DNA of 64,000 nt from Edaphobacter acidisoli (GTDB lineage Bacteria > Acidobacteriota > Terriglobia > Terriglobales > Acidobacteriaceae), in the NCBI RefSeq assembly GCF_014642855.1, contig NZ_BMJB01000001.1, positions 1,116,001 to 1,180,000 on the forward strand, in the 5' to 3' direction. The position numbers were made by a program, and so were the translations under genes. The notes beneath the pieces are model-generated. The model did not search any database and was not told where the DNA came from. It worked only from the letters and a program-made list of their open reading frames with translations. Below are positions 13,831-22,729 of the stretch, piece by piece; position 1 is the first letter of the stretch; every line of letters starts with the position of its first letter.

Positions 13831-15912
13831 TTACTTTTTGCTGCCGACATTACTGACATTACGGTGCCTGCTCCGTCGCCACAGATAAAGCACTCCGAGC
13901 AACGCGCCGCATAGAAGCATGAGCCACCGACTATGTTCCAGTGCAAGTTCCCACTCCTGCGCGTTGCCTCCGTAGTAGGCGGCTACGATGACGCGGCCCC
14001 ATGAGAACCGAGACATCTCCATGTCTCGTACATCGGATATCCGACGAAGGGCATACACGTAGAGGCTGCGCTTGCGGATGTCTTCGCGTCTTGGGTCGAA
14101 GCCGCCGTTCGACACAATACGAATTTTGCGTGTCTGATGCGCCGGGATGGTCAGCTGCAGAGCCGAGGAACCCGCGTCGAGTTCGAAAACAGCGGATGCA
14201 CCATCGACTGTCACATTAGCCTCAGGTGAGAGCCCTTCTGGAGCCTCTACATGGAACACAGCCCCGCTACCGCCTGAGTTGGAAAGATCTATCTCCGTGG
14301 AGAGCATGCGCACATCGTAGTCGCCGTCCATCCTCCGACGAATTGGATACGTGTGCCGTATAGTCTCACCCAGCCCAGCCCAGATGGTGTCAGGCTGCAT
14401 CTGGTTAACCATGTCCGCAATCTGGTTGAACGCGCCTATGCCGCGCTCGAACAAGTCGTGGTGCGCGTAAAACAGGAGAGGGTTGCCAAGAAATATCTGA
14501 ATGGCAATGTCAGTTCTGGGTATCGGCACCGCCGCTGAAGTGCGCAACATGCTGAGCAGCCCCGCATAGTTCGTTGTGTAAGGTCGTAGCAGGAATTCCG
14601 GATCGTCAGGAAAAGGCTCGCCAAGCGGCACATCGAGTGAGTTCACCGTACCCAAAAATCCATATGCACGTAACGCTCGGAAGGTATCCAACGGCGCTAC
14701 CCCGTGAGGAAACACCATCACATGGTCGTAAGGAATATCGGTTAACCCATGGAACCGATCCATCCTCGCGACGCTCTGCCGTATCTCCCGTGCTTGTACA
14801 TCGAGCGGGTTCACGGCGTAGCTATCAAATTCGCGGTGTATATGGTTGTCGCCATGAATGCAGATGGAGTAGCGATCGGGATGCGCACGAAACAATGCGA
14901 CCACATCTGCCTTGCTACGGTTGTAGTTCCAGGGGATAAAAGCGATGGTTGTGTGGAAGTTGTGCCGGTCCATTTGATCAAGCAAGCCACGATAGTTCAG
15001 AGCGCCATAGGGATCAGTCAACCATGGATCGTCGATGGTGAAGTTAGCGTAATGCCCGTCAAGATGCCAACCGTACTCTCCGACGACGTGATTGAGAAAG
15101 AGTAGAAATGGCGCGAGCAATGAGAAACTCTTCTCCATTCCCGACGGCTTGCCCAGGAAGGAATCGTCAAACTGCCGCATGTGTGGGGCGAAATAGACCT
15201 CGCGCGATCCGATTTGTGCCCGTACAAGCAACGGTATGGAATCGCCGCCCGCCCATCTTGAAGAGATTACCGTTGCAGAGGAAACGGCTGCTCCTTCGAG
15301 CCTACATGTGGGAGATGCAACGGCTGCAAAGTTCATGCCGGTAAGCACACCGGCCAGGTTCTCAGCCTGTTCCACATGAACCGTGTCAGGTTCAGCGCGG
15401 TCAGACAAGGTAGCGCACTCGCTGACAGTGCCCGCCGACCACGCCTTCACCACATTCCCATTCCCTCGCGCTGTGACGGCGAAGATGAGCAACGGGGTAC
15501 TGGCTCTGCCGTGCCGTTCAAGCGCTCCTCGAAGTACATTCATGTCAGATCCTGCGAGCGCATCCTCTGTGGCAAGAACCGCAAGCGTACCAGGAGCAGC
15601 TACCCGTTGGACGGCCTTAGACACTGCATCCGGAGAACTGGTGTCCGCGGAGATCAGACCAACGCCATAAAAACTGGCAAGAGCTTGAATCTCCTGCTGC
15701 TCCAATTCATATGACTGGTTGCCGTGCAACAGAACAAGATCCTGACCATAACTCGAACTGGTGGAGCACACAAGAACGAAGACTCCGAACAGCGTTTCTA
15801 GAAAAAATGTGACGCTGAACCGTGCGATGCCGCACTTAAAATACCGTGGCGGATGTCCGCATCGCCCGTCTACATCCTTAAAAACGTTGGAATTGGGAAT
15901 CATACGAGTCAT
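13831..15912 (-). CDS. Membrane-anchored divergent polysaccharide-deacetylase-like protein
   Basis: The 693-residue protein has an N-terminal membrane/signal segment (about 30-53, ending SSSYGQ) and a C-terminal anchor (WLMLLCGALLGVLYLW) before a basic tail. The central part shows a NodB-like deacetylase pattern: FTIDDPWL (about residue 292) in place of TFDD, then ICIHGDNHIHREF with the metal-binding histidines, then HGVAPLDTFRALRAYGF. An additional N-terminal flavodoxin/GATase-like region (80-250) and a beta-rich region (540-620) flank it. It may remove acetyl groups from the polysaccharide in the periplasm, as PgaB and similar proteins do. The family is distant, so another hydrolytic role is possible. 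It sits between a methyltransferase gene (13-base gap) and the polymerase gene. Confidence 0.7.
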   Translation of the reverse strand: MTRMIPNSNVFKDVDGRCGHPPRYFKCGIARFSVTFFLETLFGVFVLVCSTSSSYGQDLVLLHGNQSYELEQQEIQALASFYGVGLISADTSSPDAVSKAVQRVAAPGTLAVLATEDALAGSDMNVLRGALERHGRASTPLLIFAVTARGNGNVVKAWSAGTVSECATLSDRAEPDTVHVEQAENLAGVLTGMNFAAVASPTCRLEGAAVSSATVISSRWAGGDSIPLLVRAQIGSREVYFAPHMRQFDDSFLGKPSGMEKSFSLLAPFLLFLNHVVGEYGWHLDGHYANFTIDDPWLTDPYGALNYRGLLDQMDRHNFHTTIAFIPWNYNRSKADVVALFRAHPDRYSICIHGDNHIHREFDSYAVNPLDVQAREIRQSVARMDRFHGLTDIPYDHVMVFPHGVAPLDTFRALRAYGFLGTVNSLDVPLGEPFPDDPEFLLRPYTTNYAGLLSMLRTSAAVPIPRTDIAIQIFLGNPLLFYAHHDLFERGIGAFNQIADMVNQMQPDTIWAGLGETIRHTYPIRRRMDGDYDVRMLSTEIDLSNSGGSGAVFHVEAPEGLSPEANVTVDGASAVFELDAGSSALQLTIPAHQTRKIRIVSNGGFDPRREDIRKRSLYVYALRRISDVRDMEMSRFSWGRVIVAAYYGGNAQEWELALEHSRWLMLLCGALLGVLYLWRRSRHRNVSNVGSKK

Positions 15913-15925
15913 TTAAGTACATCGG

Positions 15926-16891
15926 TTAAGCATGTTCTACCGGCCGCAGGTAGAACTGCGCCGTGTCACCCTGTTCCCGCCGATTTAGCGACGCAGCAGA
16001 TCTGCGCATGGCCCGGACCTGTGCGGGTGATGGTCGCACCGCTTGCGACAAAGGAATATCGTGGCGGTACGACTCGCTGGCCCAGAACTGAAACTCATTG
16101 GAGTCGAAGACCACGTTCTCAACACGAAATCCGCTCTTGGCGGCAAGCATCTCAAAGCTCTTCCGACTATGCAGAAAAAGGTGGCGTGGAGCGTCAAGCT
16201 GAGACCAGTCAGTACTATAGTTCTGCCAAGCCCAGCCGACGACCGGGATACATACGACGCAGACTCCTCCTGGCTTCACGCGCGCTCGTGCAATCTTAAG
16301 TGTGTCAATCGGCATATGTTCAAGCGAATGGCGAAACAAGACAACATCAAAGCTCTCCGTGACCTCGGCCAGCGTCTTGCGCTCCACCCGCAAACCGCAG
16401 CGGTCATAAACATCGGACGAGACAAACGGATCAATACCTCTCGCCTTGTAACCCAGCTCTCGCAGATCGGCCAGCAGTGATCCGCCGCCACAACCTACGT
16501 CGAGCAGCGTCTGCCTCTTGGTCAAATGTGCTCGCCGAATCGCATCAAGATCAGTCCTTCGCCTCCAGTTCACTAGAAACCCTGCCGGCGAAAGATAGAG
16601 GAAGTCTCGCAACGCACGCAGAAGGCTGACGGATCTAGTCTGAAGGCTATAGTAGTCGCTGGGGTAGTAGGCGCTCATATCTGCGGGCGGCGCAGAAAGC
16701 GACAGACATCCGCACTCAGCACACTCCCAGTAGGGAAAGACATCGCGTGTGCCTAGCATCATCTCACGCGCCTGATGCAGCGCACCGGCAGGATATCCAC
16801 ATACTGGGCATTGACACGGAGGAAGACCGCCCAGTGGATCTTGTCCACCGTGGTAAGAGGCCGTCTCCGAAGATGGTTGGCCGGACATCAT
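15926..16891 (-). CDS. SAM-dependent methyltransferase with N-terminal zinc ribbon
   Basis: The 321-residue protein begins with a four-cysteine zinc-ribbon-like segment (CQCPVCGYP ... WECAECGC). It continues with a class I methyltransferase fold: TLLDVGCGGGSLLADL is motif I, ARGIDPF is the acidic end of strand 2, and FDVVLFRHSLEHM is the post-I/motif II region typical of Methyltransf_23. It probably methylates a sugar or lipid-linked glycan in the exopolysaccharide pathway; the acceptor is unknown. The start at the first of two ATGs follows AGGGGA by eight bases. The longer frame to 16960 reads through a region without coding character. Confidence 0.85.
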   Translation of the reverse strand: MMSGQPSSETASYHGGQDPLGGLPPCQCPVCGYPAGALHQAREMMLGTRDVFPYWECAECGCLSLSAPPADMSAYYPSDYYSLQTRSVSLLRALRDFLYLSPAGFLVNWRRRTDLDAIRRAHLTKRQTLLDVGCGGGSLLADLRELGYKARGIDPFVSSDVYDRCGLRVERKTLAEVTESFDVVLFRHSLEHMPIDTLKIARARVKPGGVCVVCIPVVGWAWQNYSTDWSQLDAPRHLFLHSRKSFEMLAAKSGFRVENVVFDSNEFQFWASESYRHDIPLSQAVRPSPAQVRAMRRSAASLNRREQGDTAQFYLRPVEHA

Positions 16892-16969
16892 TTTCCATTC
16901 CCCTGTTCTGCCGCACGACAACGGTAATACTATGAAGCTCCTGTCATATCCGCAAAGCACAATGCTGAC

Positions 16970-17914
16970 CTATCGCAGTTTCTCCACCACGAGGCGTGGA
17001 TAAAATGGCCCTCTCCGGAATAGTGCTCGCCGCAGTCGCTCCACCACCTGGAGAGATTTGCCCAGGACTGCCGCGCCTAGCATCTGCTTTCTTGTGAAGC
17101 GTGCAATCCGCAACTCGCGCTGTTCGCGCCGTAATTCGCGCGACGCAAGCCGGCGCAGATGGGCAAAAGGTGGCCTGGCCGCCACCGAGGCTGCCATGCC
17201 TTCACGAATCCTCACCAGGTCTTCGCGCATCCGAATTTCCTCGCGCATGGCCTTCTCCGCCCAGCTTCCCTCACTGCCTGCGTGATACACCACCAGTTCG
17301 TCGCGCAAGATCGTCCATGGTCCTTCGAGAGCCAGACGGAAGGGTAGATCGTAGTCCTCGCCAAAACGCAATGTCTCGTCGAAGTACCCCACGCGCTCGA
17401 GTACCTCGCGGCGTACCGCCACGGCCTGATTGAACATCACAAACCGATTGAGCAACACCTCGGCAGGGTTCTTCCATATTCCGCTCGAGCACTTCGGCAT
17501 CGTGTCACCAATGTCAAAAGTCGACGTGCGCCTGCCGCTGGGATACAGCACCGTGCAATTGCACAAAGATGCCGTCACCTCGGAGCCTGCATCGCATAGC
17601 GACTTAACTTGCCGGGCGATCTTGTCTGGCAGCCATAGGTCGTCGGAATCCAGCAACGCGATAATGTCGCCCCTCGCGACAGAGATACCGCGATTGCGCG
17701 CGATTGCCGGGCCGGCATTGGCTTGTGTCACTACTCGGATGCTATCTCCGTAGCTCCGCAGCACAGCCTGCGTGTTATCCGTAGACCCATCATCCACGAG
17801 AATAACTTCGATGTTGGGATAGGACTGGCCAAGCACGCTGTCGATCGATTCGCCAACGGTTCCGGCCCGGTTATATGTGGGGATGATGACACTGACCAGC
17901 GGGTCGGCTCGCAT
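16970..17914 (-). CDS. Glycosyltransferase family 2
   Basis: The 314-residue GT-A enzyme opens with LVSVIIPTYNRAGTVGESID. The nucleotide and metal sites are VILVDDGSTDNT and ALLDSDDLWLPDK (about residues 85-97), and the acceptor side is RFGEDYDLPFRLAL. The C-terminal 90 residues are basic and helical and may contact the membrane. GGAGGTGACC immediately before the ATG decides the start. It lies about 150 bases downstream of the beta-helix gene, with a strong hairpin between them, so its expression may be set by partial termination there. Confidence 0.9.
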   Translation of the reverse strand: MRADPLVSVIIPTYNRAGTVGESIDSVLGQSYPNIEVILVDDGSTDNTQAVLRSYGDSIRVVTQANAGPAIARNRGISVARGDIIALLDSDDLWLPDKIARQVKSLCDAGSEVTASLCNCTVLYPSGRRTSTFDIGDTMPKCSSGIWKNPAEVLLNRFVMFNQAVAVRREVLERVGYFDETLRFGEDYDLPFRLALEGPWTILRDELVVYHAGSEGSWAEKAMREEIRMREDLVRIREGMAASVAARPPFAHLRRLASRELRREQRELRIARFTRKQMLGAAVLGKSLQVVERLRRALFRRGPFYPRLVVEKLR

Positions 17915-17988
17915 GGTCACCTCCAAGGCTGAAATAAACACAGAAGTGCGAAAGCTACGTTTCGCTAAAGATTGGCTGTAGCAATGAT

Positions 17989-18015
17989 CCGGAGGGCAAT
18001 TCCCTCGCCCTCCGG
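17989..18015. terminator. Strong intercistronic hairpin inside the exopolysaccharide operon
   Basis: A perfect 9-bp stem (CCGGAGGGC / GCCCTCCGG) with a 9-base loop lies 51 bases past the stop codon of the beta-helix gene. No T tract follows on the minus strand, so it is more likely a pause, processing or attenuation site than a full terminator. It is a natural place for the operon's NusG paralogue to act. Confidence 0.6.
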
Positions 18016-18066
18016 ATTGGCTTTACGTCCAGGCTTGACGCACGACTAGGGTCCGTCTGCACACGA

Positions 18067-19551
18067 TTAGTGGGCAGTGCCTCCCAGATTCAAAGGCGTA
18101 CCAGGTTTCGCCGTCCCCGCATACTCATAAGCTCCAATATCGTATGCCGCCCCTTGCGGACGAGGCGTACCAAGCAAATCGTTTATCACCGTGGGACTAG
18201 TTGACACGCCTGCGTCCTTCGCGGCACTTGTGCTTTGTATGTTGAAGTTGCACCCGATGCACTGGGTCGTAGAGGTTCCCAGTGAGATAAAGTTCGGGTT
18301 CTTGTTGGTAATGTCGCCCGTGAACTGCGCTCCGCCGAAGTTGGCGGAAACTGCATAGTACAGGTTGTTCGCACCTGTTACCGTCGCCGATGAAGTGTCG
18401 TACACCGACGTATCAGTGCCTGCGCTGTAGAAGAGATTGTCTTTGAACGATGCGCTTCCTGAATTGTTGCGGAAACCCTCGGCGCCATCGATGCACGTGT
18501 TGTTGTAGAAGACGTTCGCACCGAGTTTTCCATCCTCAAATACCCAGCACCACGGCTGCACCGACCCGGCCACGCTCGGATGCCCCGAGCCATCGTCCCA
18601 GGGAGGATACGCGAACACATTGTTGGTCACGGTCCAATTGCTGACATCGCCGTTGCCCGCATTGTCCTGTACGATGACACCCTCGTGGTGGTTGAAACAG
18701 ACATTGCGATCGACGATGACGTTCTTCGAGACTTCCGTGCCATCGCCAGTCGTGTTCCAGGTCTGAATACAGTCCATATGGCAGTCGTAGCCATCGCAGG
18801 AGTTGCTCGTGTTGCCGTGCATGTAATTGTGGCGATAGATGGTGCCCACGCCCCAGCTATCAACGTAATCGTGGTCGCTGCCCGGCTCGTCGCCTTGCAG
18901 CGCGTAAAACTCATTGTCCGAGAAGGTGCAGTTCGAGCACGCACCATAAAATCCGTTGGATACGCCATGGACGTAATTGCGGCTGATGGTGAAGTTTGAC
19001 GAGTAACCCGAGGACGATACCGACCCAACGCCGGCGATGTAAAATCCTCCTCCACACGACGTGCAACCATTGCCATCGACTTCAATGTTGGTGTAAGAGT
19101 TGCCGATCAGTCCTGAGTTCGACCCAATTCCGCCGTTGCCATTGGACTCAAGGTGAAAGCAATCGACGGCAACATAGCTGGCATTCACCTGAAAGCTTCC
19201 CACAATGATGACGGAAGAGTTTGGCCGCGTGCCTGTTGGCGAGTTGACATCGGAGATCGCAGTCGTGGGACAACCGGAACCATCCTGTCCGCGCACCGTG
19301 ATCAGCGCACTCGCCGTTCCCGCGTTGGACATCGTGATGCTCTCCGTATAGGTGCCTGCGCCGACCTGCACGATCGACCCCGGAGTCGTCGCCACAGAAA
19401 CACCGCGACCGATCGTGAGACAGGGAGCTGAGGCGGACGTGCAATTGCTTGAGTCGTTCCCCGACTTAGCTACGTAGTAAGTCGTGGCGTTGAGCGGAAC
19501 CGTGGCGAGCATAAAGGACGCCGCCAATAACATAGCAATCAATAGCTTCAT
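18067..19551 (-). CDS. Secreted right-handed parallel beta-helix protein
   Basis: The 494-residue protein has a signal peptide (MKLLIAMLLAASFMLATVPLNA) followed by TYYVAKSGNDSSNCTSASAP, the usual opening of DUF1565/pectate-lyase-like beta-helix proteins. Regular short repeats rich in Asn and Gly (NFTISRNYVHGVSNGFYGA, VIVDRNVCFNHHEGVIV) form the helix from about residue 60 to 440. The end, LLGTPRPQGAAYDIGAYEY, is the common closing motif of this group. Cysteines are numerous, which fits an extracytoplasmic disulfide-bonded protein. Within exopolysaccharide operons such proteins may be lyases, epimerases or surface adhesins; no catalytic residues can be assigned. AGGAGA seven bases before the ATG sets the start. 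Confidence 0.85.
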   Translation of the reverse strand: MKLLIAMLLAASFMLATVPLNATTYYVAKSGNDSSNCTSASAPCLTIGRGVSVATTPGSIVQVGAGTYTESITMSNAGTASALITVRGQDGSGCPTTAISDVNSPTGTRPNSSVIIVGSFQVNASYVAVDCFHLESNGNGGIGSNSGLIGNSYTNIEVDGNGCTSCGGGFYIAGVGSVSSSGYSSNFTISRNYVHGVSNGFYGACSNCTFSDNEFYALQGDEPGSDHDYVDSWGVGTIYRHNYMHGNTSNSCDGYDCHMDCIQTWNTTGDGTEVSKNVIVDRNVCFNHHEGVIVQDNAGNGDVSNWTVTNNVFAYPPWDDGSGHPSVAGSVQPWCWVFEDGKLGANVFYNNTCIDGAEGFRNNSGSASFKDNLFYSAGTDTSVYDTSSATVTGANNLYYAVSANFGGAQFTGDITNKNPNFISLGTSTTQCIGCNFNIQSTSAAKDAGVSTSPTVINDLLGTPRPQGAAYDIGAYEYAGTAKPGTPLNLGGTAH

Positions 19552-19628
19552 AAACGATCTCCTGCCCGGCCGATCAGCGGATGCTACATGGTGTTCGGCA
19601 AGCACGGTAGGCTTCCGCGAGAGCGCTG

Positions 19629-20675
19629 TCATGCGTTCTCCTGACTTCCGGGGCCACTGTCAAAAATGCGAGTATTGCCTGCAAAATCAAGCCCGGAACC
19701 TGTTGCGGCCCCGAGTGTCCGATTTGCCAGCGCAAGGCTCCACCTTGCGATATTGCTCCATTTTTTGAAGGCCCTCTTCACAGCATCTCGACGGATAAAC
19801 CGGTTAGGGATGGCAGAAAAAGGAAAGACGACCACCAGAACAACCATACGGACCGTTGCACTCAAAAAAAGCGCGATCCGATACAGCCTGGCGTAGGGAT
19901 TTCCCCGAGAACGCCTAAGAAATTTGAACACAGAATCGCGCATAAGGATATCGGAAAAGCCGTCTTCCTTCTTTTTCGTGCTTTGCCCTCCAAAATGAAT
20001 AACTTGCGCGTCACCGACATACTGCACATTCATTCCTGCATTCCGGACGCGATAACACAAATCCACCTCTTCCGCGTACATGAAGTAGTCCCGGTGGAAT
20101 CCGCCACCCTGCTCAAAGGCCTTTCGTTTCAGCATTATGCAGGCTCCAGAAACAACATCGACCTCGTAAACCCCGCGCCCCTCGTTCGTATAGAGAGCCC
20201 GAATACCAAACAGCGGCAGCCTAGGCCAATGACACTTCAGCCAGTCGAACGCCAGCAACTGATTCAGGATCGTAGGAAAGGACTGCACGCAACTCGTTTG
20301 CAGCGTGCCGTCCCCATTCAGAAGCCTGCACCCCACAGCGCCAACTTCCTCCTGCGCATCGAGCACAGCCATCATTCGACTTAGAGCATTTTCTGTCACC
20401 AGCGTGTCGGGATTGAGAAACAGCAGGTCTCTGCCTCTCGCTTGCGCAGCTCCAACGTTATTCGCCGCTCCAAAGCCTATGTTCCGCTCGAGGACAATGA
20501 GCTTCACGTCTGGAAACCGCACCCGAAGCTCATGACATCCCCGCTCAGGAGAGTCGTTGTCAACCACGATGATCTCGTAGTCCACATCATGTGTGGTTGC
20601 CTCAATGGAGGCGATGCAGTTCTTCAGAAACTCCAGAGAGTTCCAGTTCACGATGATGATTGAAAGGTCTGCCAT
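19629..20675 (-). CDS. Glycosyltransferase family 2 (rhamnosyltransferase-like)
   Basis: The 348-residue protein opens with LSIIIVNWNSLEFLKNCI and has IIVVDNDSPE, LLFLNPDTLV (metal-binding region, about residue 90), VDVVSGACIMLKRKAF and FMYAEEVDLCYRVRNAG, the pattern of WbbL-like rhamnosyl- or related transferases. A hydrophobic stretch at about 270-290 may be a membrane-associated helix. The start at 20675 matches the family's N-terminus but lacks a strong ribosome binding site; the frame extends to 20789, overlapping the upstream gene, through a Ser-rich stretch that is unlikely to be translated. It belongs to the exopolysaccharide operon. Confidence 0.85.
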   Translation of the reverse strand: MADLSIIIVNWNSLEFLKNCIASIEATTHDVDYEIIVVDNDSPERGCHELRVRFPDVKLIVLERNIGFGAANNVGAAQARGRDLLFLNPDTLVTENALSRMMAVLDAQEEVGAVGCRLLNGDGTLQTSCVQSFPTILNQLLAFDWLKCHWPRLPLFGIRALYTNEGRGVYEVDVVSGACIMLKRKAFEQGGGFHRDYFMYAEEVDLCYRVRNAGMNVQYVGDAQVIHFGGQSTKKKEDGFSDILMRDSVFKFLRRSRGNPYARLYRIALFLSATVRMVVLVVVFPFSAIPNRFIRRDAVKRAFKKWSNIARWSLALANRTLGAATGSGLDFAGNTRIFDSGPGSQENA

Positions 20676-20712
20676 GTCTGAAATCTGCCGAGCAGATGTG
20701 TTCAGCGTGCCA

Positions 20713-21645
20713 CTATTTCCATATCGTCGAGCGGAACGTAAGGCGCCGGAGCTGCTGCTGCTTGATGTAGCGGATAAGTTTTTTGTCATCCACCTGCGGA
20801 ACGCGCCTAAACAGCGCCAGTAGATAACCGCAAAGCAGGCCGGCAGAGCCGGTAACCAGCGGCTTCTGAGCTATTCGCTTCACGCACTTCATCGCCATGA
20901 ACAATGGATGGTATCCCGAGATGTAGTTCCATTCACCCTTCTTGACAGCGTTCTGCCAGGATCCGTTGGCGGCCCCGGTATAGCGGTAGTGAGCTACCTG
21001 CAGGCCGGGAAAGCTGCGCGTGCTCCATCCCTTCATGTTCGCTTTAACCTCGTCCAGTGTGTCCCATCCAGCCCCACGCTCCACGCCTCCAATATCATCC
21101 CAGCAGGCACGGCGATAAATCTTCGTTGCCCCACGCACATGGAAGCGCGGATTCTCCTCGACCCGCCATTCCCCATCGATAAAGTTACAGATGTCACCTC
21201 CGCCGATGCCGAGCTTTGGGTCTCGCTCGAACTCCTGGAAGCAACGTTCGAAATAGTCCGGCTGCAGACCGACATCGCCATCGAGCTTTACCAGAAAGTC
21301 CCACTCCACATTTGCAAGCGTTGCATAGCCTTCATAAAAGGCAATGATCTCCTTGGCCTCGCGTGCTCGGCGTCCACGTTCCTGTTGACCCTCGTGCGTG
21401 GCCCCCGACACATCTCGTTTCTGACTATGCAGGTGCACCGCAACAATCCACCTATACTCCGACGCCCAGCGATCTGCGATCTTTGGCGTGCTATCTGTAG
21501 ATCCGTCATTCACCAAAATCCATCGAAGCGGCTTGACCGTCTGCCGCGCCATATCTCGGATGGTCGTTTCCAGGTACTCAGCCTCGTTGCGCACGGGACT
21601 GATGACGATATATTGAACCATCCGGCCCGGCTTGTTCGTATGCAT
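20713..21645 (-). CDS. Glycosyltransferase family 2
   Basis: The 310-residue GT-A enzyme has YIVISPVRNEAEYLETTI at its N-terminus, WILVNDGSTDSTPKI, and FLVKLDGDVGLQPDYF as the DXD-like metal site (about residue 115). VRGATKIYRRACWDDIGG lies in the acceptor domain. A hydrophobic segment near residue 275 (LVTGSAGLLCGYLLALF) suggests loose membrane attachment. The preferred start (MHTNKPGRM) follows GGTAGG; a second ATG eight codons later is also possible. The longest frame begins with a GTG inside the upstream gene. Donor sugar unknown. Confidence 0.85.
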   Translation of the reverse strand: MHTNKPGRMVQYIVISPVRNEAEYLETTIRDMARQTVKPLRWILVNDGSTDSTPKIADRWASEYRWIVAVHLHSQKRDVSGATHEGQQERGRRAREAKEIIAFYEGYATLANVEWDFLVKLDGDVGLQPDYFERCFQEFERDPKLGIGGGDICNFIDGEWRVEENPRFHVRGATKIYRRACWDDIGGVERGAGWDTLDEVKANMKGWSTRSFPGLQVAHYRYTGAANGSWQNAVKKGEWNYISGYHPLFMAMKCVKRIAQKPLVTGSAGLLCGYLLALFRRVPQVDDKKLIRYIKQQQLRRLTFRSTIWK

Positions 21646-21655
21646 GTCGCAATAC

Positions 21656-22720
21656 CTACCCTTCGTGCCTCGCACGGCTGCGCATCCTTTGCATCGGCGA
21701 GCGCATCATGTTCCACAGCTCTGTTCCGACGCACCGTTTGAACGCAAGCTTCATCCATCGTCCAGACCGTACCACGGCTGGATCCAACTCGCGCGCAAAC
21801 TCGGAGAGTTGCCGAGAAAGATCAAGTTCGCCAGCGTTGAAGGCCGAACTGGCAAAGCCCACCGTCTCTCTCGCTAGCAGTTCAATCAGCCTGCGATGCA
21901 TATGCCCGGCATCTGGCAGAATGTCGCTGCATGTGTCCAGAAAGCAATCGGCAGCCGCCTTTCTCTGTTGCAAATCGGGCAGATACTGACTCGCATAATA
22001 ACGAGCTGACATGTTGGCAGCGTGCAACCTATAGACCGCCTGATACTGGTCAAGTATGCCGACATCACCGTGAGCAGCCAGCCGTAGCCACATCTCCATG
22101 TCGCCGGAGTGAGGTAATTCCACGCGGTAGCCGCCAAGCCGCTTTTGCAACGATGTCCGCACCACGGCCGTCGGTGTCGGCACTATATTTTTCGCCCCAC
22201 TCACCCTGATGAACTCCGACCCCGACAGCACACGCCAGCCGTCTCCAGATGACGGAACCAGGTTGGCAGCCTCACCTTCCATCCGCGTAATCGCCTGTCC
22301 GAACGACAATCCCATGGCGGGATGTGCGTCCATCAGCCGTGCACTGCGTCCCAGGGCACCGGGAAGTAGATAATCGTCCGCTGACAGAAGAATGTAGTAG
22401 TCCGCTTCAACCCATTCGATCCCTTCGTTGTAGGTGGTGATATGCCCCTTGTTGACCGCGTGATGAATGCAGGAAACCCTTCTATTCTCCCGACTCAGTG
22501 CCTCGCCCACCTCGCCACTGTTATCGGGAGAAGCATCATCAATAATCAGCGCGCGAACCTCAACCTCTGTCTGCGCAAGCACGCTCTCGATGCACTCCCG
22601 CAAAAAGTGTCCATAGCGATAACAAGGCACGATCACATCGACAGAACTCATGCCTGAGCTCTCCACTCGACCAATAACTGGTTCTTCACCGATAGCGATG
22701 TTCGATGTAGCTAGAGTCAT
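21656..22720 (-). CDS. Glycosyltransferase family 2
   Basis: The 354-residue protein has VDVIVPCYRYGHFLRECI, ALIIDDASPDNSGEV and YYILLSADDYLLPGAL (metal site, about residue 115), followed by the acceptor-side GDMEMWLRLAAHG. The C-terminal third is helical and carries no membrane segment. Two starts are possible: the ATG at 22720, nine bases after the flippase stop, and an ATG 23 codons later (22651) with GGAG upstream and a better fit to the family's N-terminus. The tight spacing shows cotranscription with the flippase gene. Confidence 0.87.
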   Translation of the reverse strand: MTLATSNIAIGEEPVIGRVESSGMSSVDVIVPCYRYGHFLRECIESVLAQTEVEVRALIIDDASPDNSGEVGEALSRENRRVSCIHHAVNKGHITTYNEGIEWVEADYYILLSADDYLLPGALGRSARLMDAHPAMGLSFGQAITRMEGEAANLVPSSGDGWRVLSGSEFIRVSGAKNIVPTPTAVVRTSLQKRLGGYRVELPHSGDMEMWLRLAAHGDVGILDQYQAVYRLHAANMSARYYASQYLPDLQQRKAAADCFLDTCSDILPDAGHMHRRLIELLARETVGFASSAFNAGELDLSRQLSEFARELDPAVVRSGRWMKLAFKRCVGTELWNMMRSPMQRMRSRARHEG

Positions 22721-22729
22721 ATCCCTTGC

